Shown here piece by piece: positions 48,574-59,306 of a DNA stretch of 64,000 nucleotides; the first letter of the stretch is position 1; the number at the start of each line of letters is the position of its first letter. The position numbers and the translations under genes were made by a program. The stretch lies in assembly GCA_019321725.1 (NCBI GenBank), contig CM033124.1, forward strand, positions 6,820,001 through 6,884,000, read 5' to 3'. Under the pieces are notes generated by a model. That model was not told where the DNA came from. It made no database searches and saw only the letters and a program-made list of their open reading frames with translations. Origin of the DNA: Paulownia fortunei. Its lineage: Eukaryota; Streptophyta; Magnoliopsida; Lamiales; Paulowniaceae.

Positions 48574-49850
48574 AAATTAAGCATGCTTGATTTAAATGTT
48601 CAATCTTGATTAAGGCATGCTATTTATCGGGAAGATATATACATGGTTAAGGGGAAAGTTATGATTTAGTGGGAGGATTTTGAAGTCTTCGAGAATCAGA
48701 GATATATTCTTTGAAATGTTATTACGCTTATGGTCTAAGTTAATTGACGTTAAAACCATTTCATACATTATTTAAAACACAAACAAGAATTGCCATGTCA
48801 TAGGACTAACAATATTTCTCTCATCTAGACTCTATACATTATCAATTAGGTATCATCATTGGCAATTGGTAATCAAGATATTAATTATCACAAAACATGA
48901 ACTCAACTAAGTTTGTCAACAAAGCATGCGTGCTTTTGGACTATCATTACACAACATGTGTAATTCACATAAAGCTTCAACAAAAAAAAATGCTTAATTT
49001 TTCATATGAAGCTCAAATACACAAAAACAAAATCCCACCCCCAACCTTAATATCAACATTGTCCTCAATGTTAATAAATTAAAGCACAAAAGAGGAGGGA
49101 AATAAAAAAAATCCTCTTTCAAATAGATGATGCCCTTGGATTCAATAGGAGATCCACACATATCACCAAGGAGATGTCCATCTACACAAGAAAAAAAGAC
49201 ATGAAAGCACATGGGCAAAAGCAACAAAGTGAGAACTCAAACATAAACAAAGCAATATAATAGGTAAACAAATCTACAAAGGGAACATACTTCAAAAAAC
49301 AAACTAAAAAATTATTCAAAAGCAAAGAAAACAAAGAAGTTAGGTTGCCTCCCAAGAAGCGTTTGATTTATAGTCATCGGCCCGAATTTATTACCTCTCT
49401 TTGGGAAAAGGCAAGATGAGATTTAGACATCTTACGCTCATTACCTCCCCCCTAGTAGTGCTTAGATAAGCATTAATCACCCTATATCAAGAGGTTTGAA
49501 TTTCTCCACATAGGCCTCACCTTGCATGCATGGTTGATCGTAATCTTGGTCTTAGCTTGCCTAAAAAATTTATTTCACTTGAAAATGCTTTTTAAAGAGT
49601 AATTTGGCATCAAAGTGTGTATAGGCAGCCACCAAGTTTTCATCCTCCAACTTTTCTCCTTTCTAATTGATTACACGTAGGCTTTTCCACTAATAATTCA
49701 ATCCCTTAAATTCATTCTCATCAACATGCATCTCACCTTTTCTATGTTCCTTTAATTTCACAGTGCATGCATCAACTTTCTTCTGGTAATTAGTTTGTTG
49801 CACAAGATCAGTGGCCGATAGGTCAAGGACATCAATTTTTTCACCTTGGT
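48574..49850 (-). other. 3' noncoding part of Athila-C, pol absent
   Basis: Contains a purine tract on the minus strand (GGTTGGGGGTGGG, 49030-49045) preceded by GAGGACAATG, and the post-pol motif CTTGGGAGGCAACC near 49345. Between about 49575 and 49850 the minus strand has a broken protein-like text (DLSATDLVQQTNYQKKVDA, KLLFKKHFQVK) that I cannot assign. No RT, RNase H or integrase motif was found. Confidence 0.6.
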
Positions 49851-50390
49851 TCATACTGGACATTTTAATGCTTTTAAAACATGAAAGGTTACTTGATCAG
49901 TCCCTATTTTAAGTATCAAATTTCTTAGTTGTACATCAATCAAAGCTCTACTCATCCCTAGGAAAGGTCTACCTAGAATAAAGGGCACATTAACATATTT
50001 CTTCAAGTCTAACACAATAAAATCAACTGGGAAAATAAACTTGTCTACCTTCACTAGCACATCCTCAACATTACCTCGTGCATACTATAGATCGATTGGC
50101 TAGTTAAAGTGACACCATCGTTGGTTTTAGCTCTCCTAATCCAAGCTTCCTATAAACTAACAAAGGCATAAGATTAATGTTTGCTTCAAAATCACATAAA
50201 CCATTAGGAATAGTAGTTGAACCAATAGTGAAAGGGATAGAGAAACTGCCAGGGTCCTTAAGCTCAGGAAGAAGCTTGTTTTGCACAATCACCGAACACT
50301 TCTCAATTAGATTCACCATCTTATGCTACTCCAATTCCTTTTGGTTGATAAAATTTCTTTCAAGAATTTAGCTTAACAAGCATTTGAAGT
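49851..50390 (-). pseudogene. Protease remnant of Athila-C
   Basis: The upstream frame (50104-50319) reads KLLPELKDPGSFSIPFTIG, then CDFEANINLMPLLVYRKLG, so the active site Asp-Leu-Gly-Ala-Ser has become DFEAN (50179-50193). The downstream frame (49851-50060) reads DFIVLDLKKYVNVPFILGRP and GMSRALIDVQL. Apart from the active-site changes and one short gap around 50061-50103, this protease is quite complete. Confidence 0.8.
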
Positions 50391-51960
50391 AAAGTATTGC
50401 AAATGGAATGTTAATATGCAACTTTTGTAAAGACTTCAAGAAATTTAGAAAATTACAAATCTAATTTTTACTTTTTCAATGCCATAGGACAAGAGGTAGG
50501 AACACTTATTGCTTCATTAAGGATAACCATTTTAGATGAAGTTCTAGGCTTTGATGTTGGCTTCTCTTCCTTCTCTTTTTGAGGTTCTACTTCTTGCACT
50601 TTGGTATCTATATCCTTTCTACTTCTCAACGTGATTGCATTTACTTGTGCTTAGGATTTTTTTCTATATCACTTGGCAATGTTCCTTGAGCATGTCTCGA
50701 GACCATACTTGTAATTTTACCTAATTGAGTCTCCAAATTCTGTAAGGTTGCCTCATTCCTTGGGAATCTCACTTTGGTATTAGCAATAAACTTGGCCACA
50801 AGCTCTTCTAAATTTGATTTTTTCTCTTGGGGTAGGTAACCGGGTGGTAGAGGTCTAGCCATGTTTTGATCGGTTTGAGAGGTGCTTCGGCTATCTTGAC
50901 CTCCCCATGTAAAATTTGGATGATTATTCTATCTGGGATTATATGTTTGAGAATAAAGATTGTTTGCTTGCCTATTGAAATTCCTAACATAATTATGTTG
51001 CTCGGATGAGGGTGAAAATGGATTCCCCACTTGGAACTCAGTGTTATAGTATCTACCTCCACATAACTCACATGCGATGGTTTGTACCCTCATCGCCGAA
51101 GCACTCATGTTATCAATCTTCTTCTTCAATTCTTTGATTTGAGCTGAAATGGTGGAGTATGTGTCGATGGTGCGAACTCCCACTATCTTATTTCCCAAAC
51201 TTCTATCTGTTTGCCATTGGTAACTGTTTGATGCCATTTTCTTTAATAATTTATATGCCTCCTCTAGAGTTTTCCTCATGAATGTGCCCCCGCCGCTGCA
51301 TTTATCATAGCTCGAATAGAGGGTGACAAACCGTTGTAGAATGTTTGCAATTGAAGCCATGTAGTCAAACTATGGTGTGGTCACCTTCTCAACAAATCCT
51401 TGAACCTTTCCTAACCTTGATACAAGGATTCCAACTCAAATTGTACAAATATGGTGATGTTGTTCCTCACTTTTGCTGTTTTGGAATGTGCTTGTGTCAT
51501 GGCTACCCAAGTAGTAATTGATCCAGCGGGCAATGAATTAAGCCAACTATTGACTTTGTCCCTCAAAGAGGAACAATCTTAGCCTAATAGCATCATCGGT
51601 CACTCTATTGTGCTTAAAAGTGTAATAAACTCCAAGAAGTTTGAGATGTGGGCGTTGGGGCCGTCATTAGGAAAACCACCATATTGCATCGAAGTTTGAA
51701 TCATTTGAATTATCATCAGTTTAATCTCAAAAGTGTTTGCTTGTATTGCTGGCCTCCTAATACTCGAATTAGTTCTATTAACTAAAGGCTTAGCATATTC
51801 CAACAATCATCTATTCTCCATGTCTTGCTTGTTATTGGCTGTTCTTTCCTCTTTTGCTTCATTTATTAACAAATGAAGAGTTCTTTCAATTTCTATGTCA
51901 TATGGCTCAAGATCCCATGTAGATGACTGGGTTATGCACTATAACACCTAAAATGAAAAA
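50391..51960 (-). pseudogene. Gag remnant of Athila-C
   Basis: N-terminal capsid text is at 51600-51806 (RPAIQANTFEIKLMIIQMIQ, GPNAHISNFLEF). The middle part runs through 51360-51600 in changing frames. The stretch at 50929-51360 reads GGTFMRKTLEEAYKLLKKMA and SNSYQWQTDR, then CELCGGRYYN. The C-terminal part at 50641-50862 reads EEKKSNLEELVAKFI-like and LQNLETQLGKI text. The 143-residue piece is one of the longest open frames among the Athila remnants here. Confidence 0.8.
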
Positions 51961-52097
51961 TAAGAACTCTCAAAGTAACTTGTTCAAAGAAAATGAAACA
52001 AAGAAAAACAAAAAAAAAGCAATGAAATAAAAATAAAGTAATAAAATGGTCAAACTACAACTAGACAATCAACTTTGATATCACACAAAACACAATA

Positions 52098-52113
52098 CCC
52101 GACAATGGTGCCA
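52098..52113 (-). other. Primer-binding site of Athila-C
   Basis: The minus strand reads TGGCACCATTGTCGGG six bases after the LTR end, close to the tRNA-Asp-type site with transitions. Confidence 0.72.
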
Positions 52114-52119
52114 AAAACT

Positions 52120-52574
52120 TGGTGACCCCAAAATAAGTGGTACAAAACTATAAGTGCACATTTTCAACAAGTAATAAAGAATGAATAGAGTATCGTATAT
52201 CTAGGGAGTACGTGTGTAAGTATCAGATATAGATTACCTATGTATATTTGATCTAACAATATGCGGTGATTGAATTAAAATGCAATAAATATTAAATTTA
52301 CAAAAATAACTAAAATCCAAGGAAATTAGGGGATTAAATTCAATACTAAGGAGAGTTAAGGCATTGGTTACTCATTCTATATTGTTATGAACCTAGCTTA
52401 TTATGATTAAGAATGATATGGGCTGTGTGATAGTGGGCCTTCCTAATATAATTTATGCTCTCTCACGAGTCAGAACAAATCTACACCTAGTAGGTCACTG
52501 GCACCATCTCTAACTATGGGTCATCCTACTAAGAGTGCATTGAGCTTTGTGAATTCCACTAGCTTCTGGTTTAC
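52120..52574 (-). repeat. 5' LTR of Athila-C, truncated
   Basis: Aligns with 46855-47305 (for example GAGAGTTAAGG, TTGTGAAT-CCACTA). It stops after the CTTCTGGTTT block, beyond which the text has no LTR homology and soon becomes myosin gene. Confidence 0.78.
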
Positions 52575-52761
52575 GTGAGACTGGATAATACAGATAATCT
52601 TTAGGTGAAAGAGACATCCAAGCCAGAATATAAAACATTAACATCCTCTTGGAACTCATGAAATCCTAATCTGCAAAGCCTTCCTAAGCTTAACTTTCAT
52701 AACTTCCCAAATATCGCAGGTAGAAACATAATGGAAGAAAATAAGTGATCGAGATTTTACT

Positions 52762-52905
52762 GACATGATTAGCTTTCAAACTGTTCAAAAAATTTCCAAG
52801 GCTTTTTGTAATTCCCTCCTAGTGAGCGATCAAAGCTTGATGGGCTGGCGTATTTGCAACTGAACACGATCCCTTAACTAAGCTTGCCCTAGAAGTTCTT
52901 GGTGC
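52762..52905 (-). pseudogene. Myosin XI exon: [12 protein letters not shown] block
   Basis: After the acceptor TTAATAG it reads [18 protein letters not shown], then QALIAH, a stop in place of Trp, and KSLGNFLNSLKANHV. Homology ends at about 52762, where a donor is expected. No following exon (FLVRKVF-type) is found before 52574. Confidence 0.82.
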
Positions 52906-53003
52906 CTATTAATAGATAATGAAAGGGATCCCGATAGAGTATATTTGGTTTCTTTAGAAATGAAGTAGCACTTGACAAAAGTGTATTTGATCACTTTGAA
53001 TAC

Positions 53004-53182
53004 CTGTATACACAAACCAAGCAATGGAGATATCTCCTTCTTTAAATTATCCCTTATCAGTCCATAAATTTTCTCGACATATGCAGTAAGTTGTTGCCTG
53101 AATAGCAAGGTCGGGTATTTAGCTTCTACTTGGTGTAAGGTCTCTACTCAACAGGACAGAAATGTCCTAACAGATAAGACTT
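53004..53182 (-). pseudogene. Myosin XI exon: VEAKYP / TAYVEKIYG block
   Basis: Acceptor TTTCAG at 53183-53188. The main frame reads [19 protein letters not shown], then [20 protein letters not shown] and SPLLGLCIQ, ending at donor GTATTC. The first 60 bases need a frame change to join this text, so the start of the exon is damaged. Confidence 0.82.
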
Positions 53183-53233
53183 CTGAAAGAAATTTCAAAC
53201 TTTCTCCTGTCATTCAGAAGGATAAAACATTAC

Positions 53234-53383
53234 ATGTGTCATCCTTCCAAACAAAGTAGCTGAGGATGATCGACGACGTAGAGGAGCCATTCCAGCTGCA
53301 CCACTTACTTTCAGTGTACGCTGGAATAGCAATAGTAGAGTTGATGCATTTGACAACCAATAAGCCAATACATCATTATTATC
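53234..53383 (-). pseudogene. Myosin XI exon: LAYWLSN block
   Basis: Acceptor ACCCAG, then DNNDVLAYWLSNASTLLLLF, QRTLKVSGAAGMAPLRRR and SSSATLFGRMTH, then donor GTAATG. The last exon base is T where G is usual, which would weaken the donor. No stop inside. Confidence 0.82.
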
Positions 53384-53485
53384 CTGGGTTTTTTGTTAAA
53401 TGGAAAAGTTCAAAAAAAATTGAGAACTCGGATATATATTAGGACCAAAATATGAAATGTTAAGAGGAGTTTCAAAGTAAAAACT

Positions 53486-53755
53486 TCAATAGCATGACCT
53501 ATAGTTTGGACGATCCGATCAAAGACACTTGTTCTCTCAACTTCAAAGGATCTCTATTGCAAAACACATTTATATATCATACAGGCTGCAATAGGTCTGT
53601 TGCCTGGAAAGCCCAAGTGCTGTGTAATACAACGAATGAGCAAGTCCTGATTTTCCTACTGTTTCTCATTAAGTGATTTCTGCGGTTTGTCATCAGCTTC
53701 AGAAAATGATGAATTGTGCAGATTCTAATCCAATTTGAGAAGCATGGAAATAAAA
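53486..53755 (-). pseudogene. Myosin XI exon: NEKQ.ENQDLLIR block
   Basis: Reads HNSSFSEADDKPQKSLNEKQ, a stop, ENQDLLIRCITQHLGFPGNR, PIAACMIYKCVLQ, a stop, then RSFEVERTSVFDRIVQTIGH and AIE before donor GTTTTT. Both stops are TAG. The right end at 53755 is a guess from an ATCAG acceptor. Confidence 0.82.
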
Positions 53756-53943
53756 CTGATGGTTAGAAAATTAGCAATTGACTAGCCAAGCATCAAGTTA
53801 TAGAAATTTTATTACCACATGTATCCTAGTATCCCCAAAACCATGGCCACTGTCACTCATCTGCTATTTGCAAACACTAGAAACTTTGTAAGTCATCATA
53901 GTTTGAATTCCTAGTATCATACACAAGGTAGTGATGAAAGTAC

Positions 53944-54055
53944 CTGGATGATTGATCTTGAACGTCCAGAAAGGAACGTATTTAGTGCCATTGATAGAGC
54001 CTGTTGACGTAGAACTTTATTTTCTGACTCTAAATTATTCAGCTTCTCTTCTAGC
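53944..54055 (-). pseudogene. Myosin XI exon: LEEKLNNLESENK block
   Basis: 112 bp with acceptor AATTAG and donor GTACTT. Reads LEEKLNNLESENKVLRQQAL, then SMALNTFLSGRSRSIIQ, with no stop. Its first base completes the Arg codon begun in the 58096-58234 exon. Confidence 0.85.
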
Positions 54056-54560
54056 CTAATTGTGACACAAATGTTCATTTACAGCATCAGATTTCCCTAA
54101 AAAAATAGTCACAGCCTTTTTTTAAATTAAAAATCTATATTAGAGTGATTTTACTTTCTATAGCAATTGACCTTCCATTTTGTTTCTAAAGTATAATTAG
54201 GTTTCACTATCTAACTATATTTACAGAAAAAAGATGGGGGAATAGAAAAAATATGTACTTCATGTTGACTGTTGTATAAGTTGATAAAAATCTTGGAAGT
54301 TGTGACTGGATTTATACAAGCACGATGATGTTGATTAGGTAAAAAGTAGTCATCTTCCAACATGCACATTTAAGTTGGGCATAGTTTTCAGGTGATGATT
54401 TGTTCTCTGAAAAGCATTATGCATTTACACCTATGATCTGCTGATTGCAATCAAAAAATGTAGTTACTTGGATTCTGATTTTAAGACCTGGAGTTTTTTT
54501 AACATGGTGACATTTACAAAGAAAATGTTGTGGTTCCTGTAATTGAGCTGACAAACTGAC

Positions 54561-54700
54561 GGCAAGGTTGGTGCAGTGGTTAGAAAGTCGGAGGTGATTC
54601 TACTAAGGGATAAATTATTCGAGTAGGATGTCCAACGCCCCAATTGAATTAGGTGTATTATACTCTTTTATTTTTGTAAAGACAATCTTATTGGAAATTA
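54561..54700 (+). repeat. Possible tRNA-derived SINE remnant
   Basis: TGGTGCAGTGG at 54569-54579 fits the RNA polymerase III box A pattern. TATTCGAGTAG at 54616-54626 partly fits box B, at a spacing common in plant SINEs. The body and tail are not defined, and the box B match is weak. Confidence 0.4.
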
Positions 54701-54991
54701 TATTAATAAAAAGGTATTTTCTTTATGTTATGTCTTGCATCTTTTATTTCTATACATTTGATAAAGTTCTTAAACCAAATTTAGCTACGAGGCATGGTCG
54801 TGTATATGATGGCGATCATGGAACATGCTTATAAGGCTTTGGTCTTAAATAAGTTTTGAGTCGAGCACTTTTTGAGATGGGATATCAAATAGCTCAGCAA
54901 GATTCACACATATGATGCATGCTCGTGAGACAAGAATGTCACATTTCCATTGGCATTAGCATAGAGACGTAAGTGCATGTTTGTAGGTATT

Positions 54992-56840
54992 TGTTAGGGA
55001 ACAAGAACACCGAACTCGGCCTGCAAGAAATTCTTAGTTGGAGGCTTTGTCTGTCGAAACGAGAATTTTTGTGTTGCAATGGTACACTACTAGTCCTCAG
55101 ACTTGAGGCACGATGGTAGCCTTGTGTGCATCCTACAACACTTTGATGCAGCACTTTGATATATCTTCTGATTGTTTGATAATCACAAAGGAGGTATGTT
55201 GGTTGTTGCACTAGTGCGCATGGAGGTTTGTCAGTGACCAATATAGAATTTGACACTTGTCTTTTTAAATAATGGAATCTCCTGTATTTTCATAGTTCGT
55301 GATTCAAAGACCTTGACCAACGCAAGATGAATCGTGATTCATCAAGAATCAATGAAACTTGAAATGGGATCATAGTTATTGAATCATTTAGGGTTTCAAC
55401 TTATAATCCATACTCTAGATTCAATCAGAAGATTAGTTGTCGAAAGGATTGTACGTGTATGGTACTCGTAACTGAAATAGGTTTACTCACTAGTTCACCT
55501 AAGACTAGTTTGCCATAATTACTTGCAAGGTGTTTTCATGGATAGTGAGCTTCTTGAAATTAAAGAGTTGATTTCAAACGAATTAATTAATTGAAATAAT
55601 TGTTATTTATAAGTTGCAAATGTTGTAAGCCCACTACTAGCTTAATAGTGAACCTAAGAGGGTCACACATCTTTATAGAAAGTAACATTTTAAATTTTAG
55701 ATTTTATCCAATGATTGAAAATTAATTAATTAATATTAATTAATTGATTAATTAAGAGTTCTATTTAATTTAATGGTTAAACTAAATTATTCAATTAAGT
55801 AATTGGATTATTTAATTGAACCTAATTTGATTAGAAAGCCCAATTGGAGTAAATTAAATTAATCAATTAGGTTGATTAAATTGGGATTGAATCAATTGGA
55901 TTGATTTGGGAATTTTTGAGTCCAAGCCCAAAATTAATGTGGATCACTTAATAAGCGTACTAAAATATAAAGAGAATAAATTAAATAAATATGATTTATT
56001 TAATTAACATATTTATAGATAAATAAATATAGTGATCGATTTTATGGGATAAAATCAGCCACTAAGATTTAATTTATTTATAAATATAATTATAGTATAT
56101 ATATGATATATATCTATCTTGATTTTATTTAAAGAGTTCAAATTAATATCAATAATGTGTGTAGCAATTTTGATGATTAATGTAGTTTCAAATTAGTCCA
56201 CATACAATAGGAGAGAGAAAAGAGAAGGGTTTTTGAAATACTTGGAATCCTTCCAAAATAAGGTTTTGAAATAGTTTAAAATTGAAAAACTTTCCAAAAG
56301 TTGGAAAGGGATTAAAATTTTCAGCCCTATATATATGAGGGATGAAAATTAAATAATTAATCCAAAAAAATTGTGCAAAAATTATTTTGTTTAAAGTCTC
56401 CTAATTTACTCTCCAAGAAAATAAAAGAAAGAAAAAGAAAATCAGTTTCTTGATATTCTCTTCATATTATTGTTTCAAGAACTTAAAGAATCAATATTTA
56501 TTATTTTTAAAAATTTACTCCAGTTATAGATTAGTAAATAATTAAAATGATGCTAGTGAATTATTTTGATTGGTGTTGCTCTTCTATATTGTGGACCTGA
56601 TTGAGAAGAAACACTTGGATCCCTACGAGTTATGAAAATCTAAGATAAATAATTGATTACTTCATTCCCTACAACAACTAGAGTGCTCGAAAGGTATAAT
56701 CCAAATTTAATATTTATTTATATATTCACTTGAATAAGCATAATCATTAAAATCGATTTTGAATCGAGGGATTAAATTTATATTTGGTAAAATTTTAATT
56801 TTCCACTGTGTATACCACTGCAATTATAACGAACCCAACA
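54992..56840 (+). mobile_element. Probable solo LTR (copia-type) in a myosin intron
   Basis: 1849 bp with ends TGTTAGGG and CCCAACA, the short inverted ends of an LTR. It has a TATA-like CCTATATATATGAGGG at about 56324-56339 and no coding text. Flanking five-base words (gtatt left, taaat right) do not match, so the TSD is lost or the ends are slightly off. AATTAATT-rich sequence fills 55715-55760. Confidence 0.55.
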
Positions 56841-58095
56841 TAAATGTTTGACATGATTGATACATATAGTTGTTGTAGTGTGATTGAGGCGGTATCATTT
56901 CAATGAAAGTGGCAGACTTCAGTGTGGGGGAAAATAGGGTGGCGAAGGGTAATTTGAAGAAGGCAACAGTTAGAGTAAAAGGTTTCTGGATGGCATGTTT
57001 TGGAAGGGGAAGGAATAGGTAGCGACTGGCTTATGCGGTACAAAAAATAAGTGGGATAGAAAGGTGGAGGGTGGTGAAAGTGGATTGATCTAGAGATGTT
57101 TTCTTTCCGTTTCTCTATTTTTTTGCCCTCTTTTTGTATTTCATCTTGGCACCTTTTAGAGTTGAAAGGAAAGGAAGCAAATAGAAGTAACAAAAGTTGA
57201 AGACTATAAAAGGAAACAAATGGGGTTCCAGGAATGTAGAATGTATCAAGCACAAGATAATCATTAATTCTTATTATGTTTTCAAGTTTTTGTTTGAATA
57301 CAATGAATTTAACCTGTTGATATCTATTGTAATTAGCTTCACATTATCATTGTCTTGAGCCTTTTGGACTTCCCTATACTCTTTATTTTATCTTGTACCT
57401 TTCTCTTCACCACAAGTTGCATCTGACATCACAACTATACTAAGATAATATTCAATATTTCAACTCCTTTGATTAATTAGATATAATGTTTTGAAATTCT
57501 TTTAATCCAATTAATTTTTATGACTAGTCTACTTTCCTAACATTGTTTCATACCATCAATACTCTTTTCACATCATATGCTCCCATTAATGAGCTAGATA
57601 TAATAAAGATAGACTCCTTGTCAAAGGCCACATATTATTTCCCCCCCCCCCCCATGTCTTTTTAGCTACGTCATACTCTCCAAATTTAAAACTCTCTTTT
57701 TCAGCCAGTATCCAACGTAATATATTTACTTACAACTAAACTCATATTAAACTATTTCTTTCTTTTCTTTTTCTTCATGATTCCCATGTAAAATCTAGTA
57801 AGTCACCCTGCATCAAATGTATGGCAAACCTCTAAAAGGTATGCTTCCTAAATTTTGTTTTGACCAAGCTAATCAAGATTTGTCATGGATTCAATAATAA
57901 GCATCACATTCAAGTCATTGGACCTAATCTTCCAATTTAAGTTTGGACCATATTTTATTTCTAAGAGTTTGATTGATAATAACTTTTCCAGGTTTTACAA
58001 ATGTGTGGGTAGGTATAATGACACAAATACATCATAAATAGGAATCTCTTTCTTTTCAAAGACAGAAAAGAAAACAATTGCATCATTTTGAATAC
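56841..58095 (-). other. Myosin XI intron sequence
   Basis: Rest of the long intron between the 53944-54055 and 58096-58234 exons. It holds a run of 13 C at 57641-57653 and otherwise AT-rich text. The 117-residue open frame at 56900-57253 is low in complexity and not recognised. Confidence 0.55.
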
Positions 58096-58234
58096 CTGTG
58101 CAAAGATTCTATAATTGATGAAGCCTTTTCTCTATCTCTTCTAATTTTGCATGTCTCACTTCAATACATACCTGTGCCTCGGCATTTTTCCTTTGCAAGT
58201 CATCAAAGGTTTACTTTTCATTTTGTAAAGAATC
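58096..58234 (-). pseudogene. Myosin XI exon: coiled-coil block
   Basis: 139 bp with acceptor ATTCAG and donor GTATTC. Reads SLQNEK, a stop, TFDDLQRKNAEAQVCIEVRH, then AKLEEIEKRLHQL, a stop with a one-base loss, and SLH before the split Arg codon. This is the end of the dimerising coiled coil. Confidence 0.8.
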
Positions 58235-58338
58235 CTGAATAAAAAATAAATAAAATAATTTAGATGAGATTGCTGCTTCACGGGCAAAACGTAGGGTGAC
58301 AAAACCCATGTTGCAGATTCGATTTTCACATTTACTAG

Positions 58339-58754
58339 TGTTGGATTATTTTTAAAACCTTGTTATGTTGAAAGTAAGGCTTAGTTATGGAGGATAATGG
58401 TTGTAAATTTTCATAAACTAAAAATGTTTTGAGCTGAAAAACAAAGAGAAAAATGAAGACCAAAATATGATATTTTTGTAATAACTCACAACTCTTTTTC
58501 ATTCATACAACATAATTACATGTTGCATATTTTGACAAATGAAGACAAAAATCTTTGGAAATCTAAAAGCATTATTAAGCTAAAAATGATAGACACAACT
58601 AGTCCAACCTATAGCACAACCTACAATTACATAGGATGAAATATTTTCAACAAAAGCATTATACATTGAGTCTAAATTTGCTGCACATTAATTACAACAT
58701 TTAAGCATGATGTGACTCCAAAATTACTTCTTTTTCAGCACATTAATTGCAACA
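58339..58754 (-). repeat. 3' LTR of copia-3
   Basis: Plus-strand ends TGTTGGATTA and TTGCAACA. Aligns along its whole length with 62937-63362, with scattered substitutions and small gaps. Confidence 0.93.
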
Positions 58755-59306
58755 TTTCTCCCCCTTAATGTGCTGATCCATTACTCCAAGAAGTTCTCTA
58801 ATTTTCAGAAATTTATCTTTAGGAAGAACCTTGGTAAGAATGTCTGCAACTTGATCTTTAGATTTGCAAAATGTGAGCTGCACTTCATCTTCTTCAATAG
58901 CTTCTCGAATAAAATGATACTTAATAGATATGTGTCTTATTCGGCTGTGCAAAATTGGATTCTTTCCAATTACAATTGCTGATTTGTTGTCACAAAATAA
59001 TTTCGTTGCAATACCTTGTTTCCTCCCAACATCTTCAATGATTCTTCTCAACCAAATAATTTGAGATGTTGCCATTGCAGCTAAAACATATTCAACTTCT
59101 GCAGATGATTGAGCAACAGATTGTTGCTTCTTTGAGGCCTAAGAAAATACACTACCAAAGAAAAAAATATAACCAGATATACTATTTATATATCCAAGCA
59201 ACTTGTCAAATCACTATCACAATAACCTTCTAACTTCACTTTAGAACCTCTCCAATATTTGATACCAAAGTTAGTTATACATCTGATATACCTTAGCACT
59301 CTTTTT
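58743..59306 (-). pseudogene. RNase H of copia-3
   Basis: The open part at 58743-59075 reads TSQIIWLRRIIEDVG, LFCDNKSAIVIGKNPILHSR, RHISIKYHFIREAIEED and QVADILTKVLPKDKF. The upstream part to 59306 is broken by at least two shifts and stops, though EGYCDSDL and SSAEVEY are readable. It ends inside the PPT-LTR border. Confidence 0.85.
58755..58767 (-). other. Polypurine tract of copia-3
   Basis: The minus strand reads TAAGGGGGAGAAA directly before the LTR start. Confidence 0.9.

Larger units (their letters stand above)
46855..52574 (-). mobile_element. Athila-C: Athila-like element with gag and protease but no RT, RNase H or integrase
   Basis: Left LTR 46855-48573, 3' noncoding and post-pol motif (49340-49365), protease (49851-50390), gag (50391-51960), PBS (52098-52113) and a 5' LTR piece (52120-52574). 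Both LTRs share the CCCCAAAATAAGTGG end and align by eye for about 450 bases. Between protease and the post-pol motif only about 480 bases remain, where some 3 kb of pol would be expected. The 5' LTR is cut at 52574, where myosin-gene sequence begins, so there is no TSD. Confidence 0.78.
52762..58234 (-). pseudogene. Class XI myosin tail, multi-exon pseudogene
   Basis: Six exons on the minus strand give the end of the coiled coil and the first two thirds of the globular (dilute-type) tail of a plant myosin XI, the actin motor that drives organelle movement and cytoplasmic streaming. Text includes [58 protein letters not shown] and [12 protein letters not shown]. Splice sites are mostly good and the reading frame joins across introns, for example SLH R / LEEKL. 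Stops occur at 52819-52821, 53554-53556, 53656-53658, 58109-58111 and 58211-58213, plus a one-base loss near 58108. The last third of the tail is missing because Athila-C starts at 52574. The motor, neck and earlier coiled coil would lie beyond the right edge or are lost. Confidence 0.88.

Noticed and set aside
55680..55790. Matrix-attachment or replication-origin-like AATTAATT-rich sequence
   Set aside because: Only base composition supports it; AT-rich runs are common within this LTR and across the window.
56900..57253. 117-residue open frame on the minus strand
   Set aside because: Low-complexity residue mix (Phe, Pro, Ser, Lys rich), no known motif, inside a myosin intron; likely chance in AT-rich DNA.
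57641..57653. Run of 13 C
   Set aside because: Probably a simple homopolymer, prone to sequencing error; nothing around it suggests a function.
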